A model generated the notes under the pieces. It did no database searches. It saw only the letters and a list, made by a program, of their open reading frames with translations, and was not told where the DNA came from. A stretch of DNA of 56,610 nt, taken from assembly GCA_903885965.1 (NCBI GenBank), contig CAISKQ010000015.1, positions 1 to 56,610 of the forward strand, written 5' to 3'. The position numbers and the translations under genes were made by a program. Origin of the DNA: an uncultured bacterium (GTDB lineage Bacteria > Patescibacteriota > Minisyncoccia > Moranbacterales > GWC2-37-73). Position 1 is the first letter of the stretch; every line of letters starts with the position of its first letter. Positions 15,389-23,180 of this stretch are shown here, piece after piece.

Positions 15389-17341
15389 ATGAAGATTGCA
15401 ATTTTTTCAGATAATTTTTATCCAGAAATAAGTGGGATTTCAGATTCCATAATTTTGCTTGGTCAAAAAATGCAAGAAATGGGGCATGAGGTTCATTATT
15501 TTGCCCCAAAATATTCAAAAAAGAATTATCAGATAGCAAATGTTGAAAGTGGCGAGTTGGATTTGGGAGAAAACATAAAAATTCATCGCCTAAGGTCACT
15601 TCCTTTTTTTGAATCTCCAACTAAACAAGCACGTTTTGTGATTCCCTTGGGGATGCTTGCTTGGAAATTTCGCAATGAAAAATTTGACCTTGTGCATGTT
15701 CAATCTCCATTTGGGCTTGGCATCGAAGGGTCACTGATGGCTCATCTCCTGCGCATTCCACTAATAGGAACAAACCATACTCCGATTGAGGAGTTTACTT
15801 GCTATATTCCAATTTTCGGCAGAATAATGACCACGATAAGCAAGCGATATTTTTCTTTTTATTATAATCGATGTTCATTTATAACTGCGCCATATCAGGG
15901 TCTGCTTGAAGACATGAAAAGTAATGGCTTAAAAACTTGTAATAACCCCCTCTCGAATCCTATCGATTTGAAAAATTTTGTTCCCGTAGCTGACGAGAAA
16001 AAGACTGCCTTGAAAGCTAAATACGGTTTGTCAGACAAGGTTATTATATATTCCGGACGATTGGCAAGGGAAAAGCACGTGGATGTCATTGTGCAAGCTG
16101 CTGCCGAAATAAAGAAAAAGTTTCCAGATGTCATGCTTGCAATTACTGGAATCGGAAGTGCGCAGAGCGACTTGGAAAGACTTACAAGCAAGCTCGGACT
16201 CAGTGATAGCGTTAAGTTTTTTGGCAGAGTTGATGAGCAAACCCACATAGAGCTATATCAGGCAAGTGAAATCTTTGCTATTATGAGTACAGCTGAAGCT
16301 CAGAGTTTGAGTCTCATGAAAGCTATGGCAGTTGGCATGCCAGTAATTGGAGCAGATGCTCGGGCTTTGCCGAACTACATTAAACCTGATTGCGGATTTG
16401 TCATCAAAGTTGGCGATGTGAAAAGCTTGGTTGAAAAAAATATTTTATTGTTAGATGATATTGGGCGACGAAAAACTTTGGGAGAAAATGGAAAACTGTT
16501 TGTAAGTCAATTTTCTGCCGCAGTTGTCGCCAAGCAGTGGGAAGACATTTACAAAAACGCACAAAAGGCGCACAGTAAAGATATTCTAACAAAACAATCT
16601 ATGAAATTAAGTATCGTTATTCCAGCTTATAATGAAGAAAAATATATAGGCCAATGTCTAAAGGCTATTTTTGGTGAAATTAAAAATTCGCAGCCAGGGC
16701 GCAGCATTGAAATAATCGTTGTTAACAATGCAAGCAATGACAGAACTGAAGAAATCGCAAAATCTTTTGCTGGTGTGAAAGTTGTTAGTGAAAGTGAAAG
16801 AGGTCTTTCTAGGGCGCGGCAGGCAGGCTTTGCAGCCTCTGATGGAAATCTTATCGCTAACATTGATGCAGACACGAAAATCCCTGCAGGCTGGATTGAA
16901 AAAGTTTTTCATGAATTTGAGGCAAACGAGAAATTAGTAGCACTAAGCGGTCCTTTTATCTATTATGATTTGTCAAAGATGGCCAGCGTCTCGGTTGCTA
17001 TTTGGTATCGCATCGGACAACTTACAAATTTTGTGAACCAGTTTATTCTCAGAAAAGGCGCAATGCTTCAAGGTGGAAATTTCATTTTGAAAAGAAGCGC
17101 ATTGCACCAAGTTGGTGGCTATGATACCTCGATTGATTTTTGGGGAGAAGATACGGATATCGCAAGAAGAATCAGTACTATCGGTGAAGTTAAATTTACG
17201 TTTAGTCTTCCGATGTACACTTCATCAAGACGTTTCAAAAAAGATGGTTTTATTTTGTCTGGCTGGAAATATTTTATCAATTATTTTTGGATTATTTTTT
17301 TCAAAAAGCCATTCATGAAGGAGTATGAAAACATCCAGTAA
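15389..17341 (+). CDS. Fused GT4-GT2 bifunctional glycosyltransferase
   Basis: 650 residues from ATG 15389, 4 bp after the dedA stop; the track start lies inside dedA. Residues 1-395 are a GT-B enzyme of the GT4 type: DNFYPEISGISDSIILLG, HVQSPFGLGIEG, the sugar-nucleotide binding part IIYSGRLAREKHVDVIV, and FAIMSTAEAQSLSLMKAMA near the E-x7-E position. From Met405 a complete GT2 (GT-A) domain follows: MKLSIVIPAYNEEKYIGQCL, then NIDADTKIP (DxD), GGNFILKRSAL and WGEDTDIARR. Both halves look full-length, so one polypeptide would add two sugars to a lipid or other acceptor. Met405 looks like an original GT2 start, pointing to a recent fusion or internal initiation. Confidence 0.88.
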   Translation: MKIAIFSDNFYPEISGISDSIILLGQKMQEMGHEVHYFAPKYSKKNYQIANVESGELDLGENIKIHRLRSLPFFESPTKQARFVIPLGMLAWKFRNEKFDLVHVQSPFGLGIEGSLMAHLLRIPLIGTNHTPIEEFTCYIPIFGRIMTTISKRYFSFYYNRCSFITAPYQGLLEDMKSNGLKTCNNPLSNPIDLKNFVPVADEKKTALKAKYGLSDKVIIYSGRLAREKHVDVIVQAAAEIKKKFPDVMLAITGIGSAQSDLERLTSKLGLSDSVKFFGRVDEQTHIELYQASEIFAIMSTAEAQSLSLMKAMAVGMPVIGADARALPNYIKPDCGFVIKVGDVKSLVEKNILLLDDIGRRKTLGENGKLFVSQFSAAVVAKQWEDIYKNAQKAHSKDILTKQSMKLSIVIPAYNEEKYIGQCLKAIFGEIKNSQPGRSIEIIVVNNASNDRTEEIAKSFAGVKVVSESERGLSRARQAGFAASDGNLIANIDADTKIPAGWIEKVFHEFEANEKLVALSGPFIYYDLSKMASVSVAIWYRIGQLTNFVNQFILRKGAMLQGGNFILKRSALHQVGGYDTSIDFWGEDTDIARRISTIGEVKFTFSLPMYTSSRRFKKDGFILSGWKYFINYFWIIFFKKPFMKEYENIQ

Positions 17342-17346
17342 TAAGT

Positions 17347-18567
17347 ATGCAAAGAGAGGAAAACCAATCAGTCAAAAATCAATCTCAGCCGCTTGCTGAC
17401 AAAATGCGTCCTCAAAATTTGGAGGATTTTTTTGGCCAGCAAGAATTGGTCGGTGAAAATTCTTTTCTGCGCAAAGCGATTTTGGATGACCAGGTCCCGT
17501 CCATGATTTTATGGGGTCCGCCTGGCTCTGGCAAAACCACCCTGGCAGCTGTAATTGCCAATGTTACTAACGCGGACTTCATCAAGATTAGTGCGGTGAC
17601 TAGCGGCATCAAGGAATTGCGCAAAACAATTGCTAAGGCCGAAGAAAATCAATGGCAAAAAAAGAAAACGATTTTGTTCGTGGATGAAATCCATCGTTGG
17701 AACAAGGCTCAGCAAGATGCCTTGCTGCCTCACGTTGAGCGTGGACTGATGACTCTTATTGGTGCAACTACTGAAAATCCCAGCTTCGAAGTCAATTCGG
17801 CGCTTGTTTCGCGCAGTCGAGTTTTTGTTTTGAATAAATTGGAAACGCCTGACTTGGAAAAAATAATCGAGAAAGCTTTGAGTGACAAAGAGAAAGGTTT
17901 GGGCAAGGAAAAAATTGAAATCACTCCTGAAATTATCAAAGAAGTTGCAATGCTTGCCAATGGTGACGCTCGCATGGCGCTGAACACCTTGGAAGCAGCG
18001 ACGAATCAAAGCAAAACAATCACCAGGGAGTTGCTCAAGCAAATTATTCAAAAATCGCATCTCTATTATGACAAAGGTGGGGAAGAACACTACAATATTA
18101 TTTCCGCCTTGCACAAATCAATGCGCGGCGGCGACCCGGATGCCAGTGTTTATTGGCTGGCCAGGATGATTGAAGGTGGGGAACAGCCGACTTATATTGC
18201 CCGCAGACTTTTGCGTTTTGCCAGCGAAGATGTGGGGCTGGCTGACAATTTTGCCTTAGTACTAGCCAACAACGTTTTCGACGCTTGCCATAAACTCGGC
18301 TATCCAGAATGCTCCGTGCATTTGGCGCAATTGGTCGTTTATCTGGCCAAAGCGCCCAAGAGTGTGAGCAGCTATTTTGCCTATAATAAGGCCAAGAAAG
18401 ACGTCGAAGAATTTGGCAACTTGCCAGTGCCGATGCATATTCGCAATGCCCCAACCAAGCTCATGGAAAAACTTGGCTACGGCAAAGGCTACAAATACAC
18501 GCCAGTTGAAGACAGTTCTGGGCAGGAATACTTACCAGTGAAACTCAAGAATAGAAAGTATCTTTAA
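17347..18567 (+). CDS. rarA: RarA/MgsA family AAA+ ATPase
   Basis: 406 residues, a normal length for RarA (MgsA/WRNIP1), which works at stalled replication forks with DNA polymerase and SSB. Walker [11 protein letters not shown], Walker [17 protein letters not shown], sensor 1 [14 protein letters not shown], arginine-finger SRSRVF, then the tetramerisation part [22 protein letters not shown] and the C-terminal [22 protein letters not shown]. Starts 5 bp after the glycosyltransferase stop, so it is probably co-transcribed. Confidence 0.95.
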   Translation: MQREENQSVKNQSQPLADKMRPQNLEDFFGQQELVGENSFLRKAILDDQVPSMILWGPPGSGKTTLAAVIANVTNADFIKISAVTSGIKELRKTIAKAEENQWQKKKTILFVDEIHRWNKAQQDALLPHVERGLMTLIGATTENPSFEVNSALVSRSRVFVLNKLETPDLEKIIEKALSDKEKGLGKEKIEITPEIIKEVAMLANGDARMALNTLEAATNQSKTITRELLKQIIQKSHLYYDKGGEEHYNIISALHKSMRGGDPDASVYWLARMIEGGEQPTYIARRLLRFASEDVGLADNFALVLANNVFDACHKLGYPECSVHLAQLVVYLAKAPKSVSSYFAYNKAKKDVEEFGNLPVPMHIRNAPTKLMEKLGYGKGYKYTPVEDSSGQEYLPVKLKNRKYL

Positions 18568-18586
18568 TGGCTAAATTAAGCCAAAG

Positions 18587-18615
18587 TTGACGGCTTTTTC
18601 TGATAGTGATAGAAT
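18587..18615 (+). promoter_or_regulatory. Promoter cassette of the first DUF1016 gene
   Basis: TTGACG (18587-18592), a 17-bp spacer and TAGAAT (18610-18615). The -10 lies within TGATAGTGATAGAATATCA, whose ends (TGATA/TATCA) are inverted. About 45 bp around it closely match 26791-26840, and a partial match lies at 20645-20665. AGCC (18579-18582) and GGCTTTTT (18592-18599) could also form a weak terminator for rarA. Confidence 0.75.
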
Positions 18616-18642
18616 ATCAGCATAAAAACTAAAAACAAGAAT

Positions 18643-19671
18643 ATGAACAAGGAAAAAACGAAAATAATTTCAAGCAAAAAAGATTATCATAATCTAGTTG
18701 TTGGGATTGGTGAAATTTTGTCACAAGGCAGAAAGCTTGCTTTTCAAAAAGTAAACAGCGTTTTGACGGCAACTTATTGGCAAATTGGCAAGCAGATTGT
18801 GGAATTTCAGCAAGGTGGGAAAAGACGGGCTGAGTATGGCGAGGAAATTATCAAACAACTTTCGACCGATTTAGCCAAGCGATTTGGTAAAGGTTTTTCT
18901 GCTGATAACTTAGAAAATATGCGAAGATTCTATTTGAGTTATCAAATTTCCGAAACAATGTCTCGGAAATCTTTCAAACTAAGTTGGTCACATTATTTAA
19001 AGTTGATGAGAATTAGTGATAGCGCTGAGAGAAAGTTTTATGAAATCGAATGTGAAAAGAACAGTTGGTCACTGCGAGAACTTTGTCGTCAGTTTGACAG
19101 CGCTCTTTTCGAAAGGCTGGCTTTAAGCAGGGATAAGCAAGAGGTAAAGAAACTTTCAGAAAAAGGACAGCTCATTGAAAAGCCCCAAGATATTTTCAAA
19201 GAGCCATATGTTTTAGAATTTTTGGGTCTGGATGAAAATCAGCGTTATTCAGAAAATGAATTAGAGTCAGCCCTGATTAGTAATTTAGAAAAGTTTTTAC
19301 TTGAACTCGGAAAAGGTTTTACTTTTGTGGCAAGGCAAAGGCGCATTACTAGCGGGGTGAAACATTTTTATATTGATTTGGTTTTTTATAACCGACTTTT
19401 GCAATGCTTTGTGTTGATTGATTTGAAAATTGGCGAGCTCAAGCATCAGGATCTTGGGCAAATGCAGATGTATGTGAATTATTTTGATCGCGAAGTAAAA
19501 GAAAAAAATGAAAACAGCACGATCGGAATTGTTTTGTGCAAGGAAAATGACAAGTTTGTGGTGGAATATACTTTGCCTGAAAAAAGTAGCCAAATTTTCG
19601 CCAAACAATATCAACTCTATTTACCCAAAAAGGAAGAACTGCTGGCCCAAATCAAAAAAATGGCCGGTTGA
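18643..19671 (+). CDS. DUF1016 (YhcG-like) PDDEXK nuclease family protein 1
   Basis: 342 residues. The N-terminal DUF1016_N helical domain (residues 15-170) shows YWQIGKQIVEFQQGGKRRAEYGE, LSTDLAKRFGKGFSADNLENMRRFYL and LSWSHYLKLMRI. The C-terminal PDDEXK nuclease (residues 180-330) has FYIDLVFYNRLLQCFVLIDLKIGE, the D-x(n)-D-x-K catalytic pattern, followed by GQMQMYVNYFDRE. These proteins are often found in defence islands or with restriction systems; their function is not settled. A paralogue lies at 20872-21882. Confidence 0.88.
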   Translation: MNKEKTKIISSKKDYHNLVVGIGEILSQGRKLAFQKVNSVLTATYWQIGKQIVEFQQGGKRRAEYGEEIIKQLSTDLAKRFGKGFSADNLENMRRFYLSYQISETMSRKSFKLSWSHYLKLMRISDSAERKFYEIECEKNSWSLRELCRQFDSALFERLALSRDKQEVKKLSEKGQLIEKPQDIFKEPYVLEFLGLDENQRYSENELESALISNLEKFLLELGKGFTFVARQRRITSGVKHFYIDLVFYNRLLQCFVLIDLKIGELKHQDLGQMQMYVNYFDREVKEKNENSTIGIVLCKENDKFVVEYTLPEKSSQIFAKQYQLYLPKKEELLAQIKKMAG

Positions 19672-19708
19672 TTTTGCGGGTCTTTGGTGGTATTTTTAGG
19701 GAGGAAAT
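19667..19708 (+). repeat. Direct repeat shared with 24632-24675
   Basis: GTTGATTTTGC..., then TTTGGTGGTATTTTTAGG and GAGGAAAT, are shared with 24632-24675 at high identity. The repeat overlaps the stop codon of the DUF1016 gene. In one frame both copies read VDFAG-L/F-WWYF-stop. Confidence 0.7.
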
Positions 19709-19743
19709 TAGAAAAATAAATGAATAATTTTTAAAATAATTAT

Positions 19744-20427
19744 ATGAGCAACAAGGAACAATATTATCCGCCAAAACACGCAGAAGGTCAGTTTCATTGT
19801 CCACATTGTGGTGTTTATGCTAAGCAATTTTGGGCTAATATAGAAGCTACCAGAAACAATACTGGCAATTATAACGGCAAGATTGCAAATCTTTCAGGAT
19901 TTTCTGAACCACTTAATACTGCTTGGACAATTTCATCTTGTGAACATTGTGCTAGAAAAATAATTTGGCTAAATGACAGCATGATTTATCCGAATGTAAT
20001 GCTTGTTCAAAATCCAAATCCTGATTTAGATAATGAAATACAAAAAGATTATTTGGAAGCAGCTATTATTCTAAATGACTCTCCAAGATCGTCAGCTGCC
20101 ATATTGAGGTTAGCTCTTCAAAAACTTTGCAAGCAACTTGGAGAAAAAGGAGATAATATAAATAATGATATTGGCGAACTTGTTAAAAAGGGGTTGAACC
20201 CGACTATTCAAAAATCTCTTGATGCATTGAGGATTGCGGGAAATAATGCAGTGCATCCAGGGGAACTTGATTTAAGTGAAGATAAAGAACGAGTTTTGAA
20301 ATTATTTAGTTTGATAAATTTTATTGCTGAGAAGATGATAACAGAACCCAAAGAAGTGGAAAATTTTTATGAGGAACTTCCTGTTGGAGCAAAGGAGGCA
20401 GTAAAAAAACGTGATGTACAAGAATGA
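19744..20427 (+). CDS. DUF4145 protein with N-terminal zinc ribbon
   Basis: 227 residues. The N-terminal zinc-ribbon-like part has CPHCGVY and, about 40 residues later, CEHCARKI, two CxxC pairs. The C-terminal DUF4145-type helical domain (residues 95-210) shows YLEAAIILNDSPRSSAAILRLALQKLCKQL and DALRIAGNNAVHPGELD, similar to domains fused to restriction subunits. It may sense nucleic acid or act beside the flanking DUF1016 nucleases. Alone between two nucleases, 72 bp from the first, so a shared transcript is likely. Confidence 0.75.
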   Translation: MSNKEQYYPPKHAEGQFHCPHCGVYAKQFWANIEATRNNTGNYNGKIANLSGFSEPLNTAWTISSCEHCARKIIWLNDSMIYPNVMLVQNPNPDLDNEIQKDYLEAAIILNDSPRSSAAILRLALQKLCKQLGEKGDNINNDIGELVKKGLNPTIQKSLDALRIAGNNAVHPGELDLSEDKERVLKLFSLINFIAEKMITEPKEVENFYEELPVGAKEAVKKRDVQE

Positions 20428-20462
20428 AAATTCTCCAAGGACCGTCCTCGGAAAAGTTTTAT
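20425..20462 (+). repeat. 38-bp direct repeat, copy 1
   Basis: TGAAAATTCTCC followed by AAGGACCGTCCTCGGAAAAG; an identical copy lies at 20608-20645. This copy begins within the last codons of the DUF4145 gene. The centre AAGGACCGTCCT is nearly self-complementary. Confidence 0.9.
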
Positions 20463-20607
20463 TTTTGATTGATGCTTAATTGATAGATACGCTTAATAAA
20501 AGAAATATTGGAGTTGAGTTGTCCTAAAAAGTCGGACAACTGTAAGTTTGGTTAATATAAGAAAACTATGAAAATTCTCAAGGAAATAATTGAAATATTA
20601 TCAGAAT

Positions 20608-20645
20608 TGAAAATTCTCCAAGGACCGTCCTCGGAAAAGTTTTAT
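20608..20645 (+). repeat. 38-bp direct repeat, copy 2
   Basis: Identical to 20425-20462. It lies at the end of a short open frame starting at ATG 20568 (MKILKEIIEILSELKIL...), about 33 codons, which may be a remnant or a tiny gene. Between the copies sits a hairpin, AGTTGTCC (20517-20524) with GGACAACT (20534-20541). Confidence 0.9.
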
Positions 20646-20668
20646 AGTAGTGATAAAATATCATTATG

Positions 20669-20852
20669 AGAACCTGCTGCAAATCTCACCGCTTGAGTGA
20701 AACAATAAATACGCTTGTCGATTGAAATCTGAAAATTCCGGCTGCAAAACCTTCAAATCTCGTCGGGTTATCTCGATAGCCCTTCTCAATTTTCAGGCTT
20801 TTCGCTCGAAATTTTCAAATTTCAACTCGACATGAGATTTGCAGCAGGCTCT
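20669..20852. mobile_element. 184-bp foldback (MITE-like) element in a 5' leader
   Basis: Terminal inverted repeats of 20 bp with one mismatch: AGAACCTGCTGCAAATCTCA (20669-20688) against TGAGATTTGCAGCAGGCTCT (20833-20852). Inside, TGTCGATTGAAATCTGAAAA pairs with the stretch ending TTTCAACTCGACA, and GGGTTATC pairs with GATAGCCC. The whole unit can fold into one long hairpin. It has no ORF and sits between a -10-like cassette (20648-20663) and the ATG at 20872. No clear target duplication is seen. Confidence 0.75.
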
Positions 20853-20871
20853 AAAAATTAAAAACAAAAAT

Positions 20872-21882
20872 ATGACAAAAGAATTTTTAGCAACTCAAGA
20901 TTATCGTACCTTTATCTCGCAAATAAAACAAAGCATTAAGCGAGCCAGAAACAAAGCAATTCGGAGTGTAAATAGTGAATTGATTAGCTTATATTATAAT
21001 CTAGGCAGGCAAATTATTGAGAAACAAAAACAAACAGATTGGGGCGAAGATTTGATTGGGCAGATTGAAATGGATCTTAAGCGTGCCTTTCCAGACTCAA
21101 CAGGATTTTCCCGTAGGAATTTGAACTATATGCGCAAGTTTTACAATTTTTTTGGTAACAATGAAAAAGTGCCACAAGCTGTGGCACAAATTCCTTGGGG
21201 TCATATTCGGCTTATTTTAGACAGAATAAAGGATTATGCAGAGGCCGAATTTTATGTTCAAAAAACCATTGAAAATTCTTGGTCGCGAGTTATTTTGGAT
21301 CATCAAATTGATTTAAAATTGTATCAACGCCAAGGGAAAATTATCAGCAATTTTAAAACGACAGTGGACGCTCAGGAAGTTGCTTTAATTCAAGAAGCTT
21401 TTAAAGAAAGTTATGTTTTGGATTTTTTGGAATTAGGCGCAGACGCTAAGGAGCGAGATTTGGAAAAAGCTTTGATTGAGAACATTACCAATTTTATGTT
21501 GGAACTTGGCAAGGGCTTTGCCTTTGCGGGAAAACAATTCAAGCTCATCGTGGGCGGGCAAGAGTTTTTTGTAGATTTACTTTTTTACAATTATCTTTTG
21601 AAAAGATTCGTGGTGGTGGAATTGAAAACTACTGAATTTAAACCGCAGTATGTTGGTCAGTTAGGATTTTATTTAACGGCGATTGATCGGGATTTGAAAA
21701 AGCCGGAAGATGGAGAAACAATTGGCTTGTTGATTTGCAAAAACAAGAATAATATCGTGGTGGAATATGCCCTGGCTGGCAACAACAAACCAGCCGGTGT
21801 GGCTCAATATCAGATCTTCGCTGATTTACCAGCTGAAGTTCAAAAGTATCTGCCAACCGAAGATGAATTAAATCTTCTGTGA
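20872..21882 (+). CDS. DUF1016 (YhcG-like) PDDEXK nuclease family protein 2
   Basis: 336 residues from ATG 20872; the track start at TTG 20839 lies inside the foldback element. Same build as the protein at 18643 but clearly diverged: YYNLGRQIIEKQKQTDWGEDLI, AFPDSTGFSRRNLNYMRKFYNFF and IPWGHIRLILDRI in the N-terminal domain, then FFVDLLFYNYLLKRFVVVELKTTEF (PDDEXK core) and GQLGFYLTAIDRDLK. Two different DUF1016 genes within 2.3 kb suggest collection of related modules rather than recent duplication. Confidence 0.88.
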   Translation: MTKEFLATQDYRTFISQIKQSIKRARNKAIRSVNSELISLYYNLGRQIIEKQKQTDWGEDLIGQIEMDLKRAFPDSTGFSRRNLNYMRKFYNFFGNNEKVPQAVAQIPWGHIRLILDRIKDYAEAEFYVQKTIENSWSRVILDHQIDLKLYQRQGKIISNFKTTVDAQEVALIQEAFKESYVLDFLELGADAKERDLEKALIENITNFMLELGKGFAFAGKQFKLIVGGQEFFVDLLFYNYLLKRFVVVELKTTEFKPQYVGQLGFYLTAIDRDLKKPEDGETIGLLICKNKNNIVVEYALAGNNKPAGVAQYQIFADLPAEVQKYLPTEDELNLL

Positions 21883-21951
21883 AAAATAACTTGTTAATTT
21901 TGTGGATTTTTGATTGTAATACCGAATTAACTAAATCCATGTTAGTTTCAA

Positions 21952-21985
21952 AGAGGCTAAGCCTCCTATGGGAGGCTTAGCCTCT
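21952..21985. repeat. Perfect 15-bp stem hairpin
   Basis: AGAGGCTAAGCCTCC (21952-21966), loop TATG, GGAGGCTTAGCCTCT (21971-21985). No T run follows, so it is not a standard terminator. Part of the 317-bp gap 21883-22200, which contains no gene. Confidence 0.9.
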
Positions 21986-22082
21986 AACACCTTTCTACCA
22001 GTAATTAAGTTATCTTGGTATAAGTCCGCTAGGTACTGTCTTTAGAAAAGTTTCCGTTGGTATGAATCTTTTTTAAAATTAG

Positions 22083-22112
22083 TGCCTTTGCCAAATTTGG
22101 CGAAGGTTTTGT
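22083..22112 (+). terminator. Probable terminator
   Basis: CCTTTGCCAAATTTGGCGAAGG is self-complementary apart from one T-G pair and is followed by TTTTGTTTCTTT. It would end plus-strand transcription from the DUF1016 gene. Confidence 0.6.
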
Positions 22113-22144
22113 TTCTTTAATAAGCCAAGAATAATGGACATTAT

Positions 22145-22174
22145 TTTAAAGCACACCTTGCGGTGTGTTTTAAA
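22145..22174. repeat. GCACACC-TTGC hairpin, copy 1
   Basis: TTTAAAGCACACC, loop TTGC, GGTGTGTTTTAAA. A second copy with a changed base pair is at 27752-27775. Here it lies just past the stop of the minus-strand TrmB-like gene, where it could act as its terminator. Confidence 0.7.
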
Positions 22175-22200
22175 GTTGCGAAATATTTTTTGACTTGGAA

Positions 22201-22950
22201 TTAGATATCAACCCCGCTTTCCCAAAGAATATCGAAAAGATTTTGAAAAACTTTGACTAGACTTTTATTTTTCACTTCGATAATTAGAGGCTCAGTGACA
22301 GAATGCAAAACAACACTTTCTGTGCCAAGGATGTTGAAATTTCCTTCTTTGGCCATTGGTCTACTAATAAGTTTACATTCCCAACGCAAGGATGGATATT
22401 TACTGAAGAAAATTTGTTCGTAGTCATTTTTATCAAAGACAATCATTTTTGAGCCGATATTTTTTCTCTTAGCGATTTCAAAATAAGTTTCAACTGCTTT
22501 CTCACCGAGGATCTCTTGCCAAAGTCCACCAATTGAACCAGCCACGTAATCGGTTGATCCCTCTGGCATTCGTTCCATAGCTTCCAGCCAGAAGCGACGG
22601 TATGATTCAGCACCCTCATAGATGGTGATTTCGGAATCATTTGTCTGGGCAAGTTTCTTGAGATCCCCAATTAAGTTTTCAGCAATAGCGGCTTGCCGAT
22701 GGATATTTTGCAAGAGGCGATCCGGTTCAAGGGCTTGGAAGTGGGCAATATGTTGCTTGGTCAGCTTAGTGATGAGTTTTCGTTCCAAAAGTTTGTCAAA
22801 AGTCTCATAAACCACGCTCCTGTGCAGGCACGTTTTTTTGATGATTTCGCCAGCGGAAGTGAGGCCAGTTTCAATCAAGGCTAAATAAACTTTGGCTTCA
22901 TTAGGCGAAAGATTGAGTTGCTGGAGTTGGTTGAGAGTTTGATTTTTCAT
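22201..22950 (-). CDS. TrmB family transcriptional regulator
   Basis: 249 residues. The N-terminal winged helix (LNLSPNEAKVYLALIETGLTSAGEIIKKTCLHRSVVYETFDKL) matches TrmB, which is common in archaea and Patescibacteria. A short coiled region is followed by a C-terminal phospholipase-D-like sensing fold (ITIYEGAESYRRFWLEAMERMPEG; IGSKMIVFDKNDYE; NILGTESVVLHSVTEPLIIEVKN). It probably binds a sugar or other small ligand. It is transcribed away from the plus-strand gene at 23181, whose promoter lies in the shared 230-bp gap, so it may control that gene as well as itself. Confidence 0.85.
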   Translation of the reverse strand: MKNQTLNQLQQLNLSPNEAKVYLALIETGLTSAGEIIKKTCLHRSVVYETFDKLLERKLITKLTKQHIAHFQALEPDRLLQNIHRQAAIAENLIGDLKKLAQTNDSEITIYEGAESYRRFWLEAMERMPEGSTDYVAGSIGGLWQEILGEKAVETYFEIAKRKNIGSKMIVFDKNDYEQIFFSKYPSLRWECKLISRPMAKEGNFNILGTESVVLHSVTEPLIIEVKNKSLVKVFQNLFDILWESGVDI

Positions 22951-22961
22951 ATCTTTAAACC

Positions 22962-22990
22962 TATCCTAGCACACTTTTTCCAAAAAAGCA
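22962..22990 (-). promoter_or_regulatory. Promoter of the TrmB-like gene
   Basis: Read on the minus strand: TTGCTT, a 17-bp spacer and TAGGAT, with the start codon about 12 nt downstream of the -10 box. It diverges from the promoter at 23011-23039. Confidence 0.5.
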
Positions 22991-23010
22991 AATATTGTCG
23001 TCTAAAATAG

Positions 23011-23039
23011 TTGACAAAATTTAAAGATGGGTGTATGCT
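23011..23039 (+). promoter_or_regulatory. Sigma-70 promoter for the gene at 23181
   Basis: TTGACA (23011-23016), a 17-bp spacer and TATGCT (23034-23039). It predicts a 5' leader of about 135 nt, unusually long for this window, containing a 20-codon ORF (ATG 23079) and the hairpin described next. Confidence 0.75.
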
Positions 23040-23137
23040 ACGAAGTTCTCTCAAATTACAGCTCATTAAAAATTAAATAATGAAAATTTCCGATTGGGAG
23101 ACGACTGGCATTCTGGGTAAAATATTTTTTATAACAT

Positions 23138-23176
23138 ACTAGATTTTATTTTAAAAAATCTAGTGCATCTAGGGGG
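23138..23176 (+). promoter_or_regulatory. Leader hairpin next to a ribosome binding site
   Basis: ACTAGATTTT (23138-23147) pairs with AAAATCTAGT (23155-23164). A second ATCTAG copy lies at 23167-23172 and overlaps AGGGGG (23171-23176), a Shine-Dalgarno-like run 4 nt before ATG 23181. The 5' arm could therefore pair with either copy, which would free or mask the ribosome binding site. Confidence 0.45.
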
Positions 23177-23180
23177 TTGT

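Noticed and set aside
17509-18114. Minus-strand ORF of 201 residues
   Set aside because: Shadow of rarA, whose motifs are complete in the plus frame.
18643-21882. Complete restriction-modification or named defence system
   Set aside because: DUF1016 nucleases and a DUF4145 protein are present, but no methylase, helicase or specificity subunit is visible, so no named system can be claimed.
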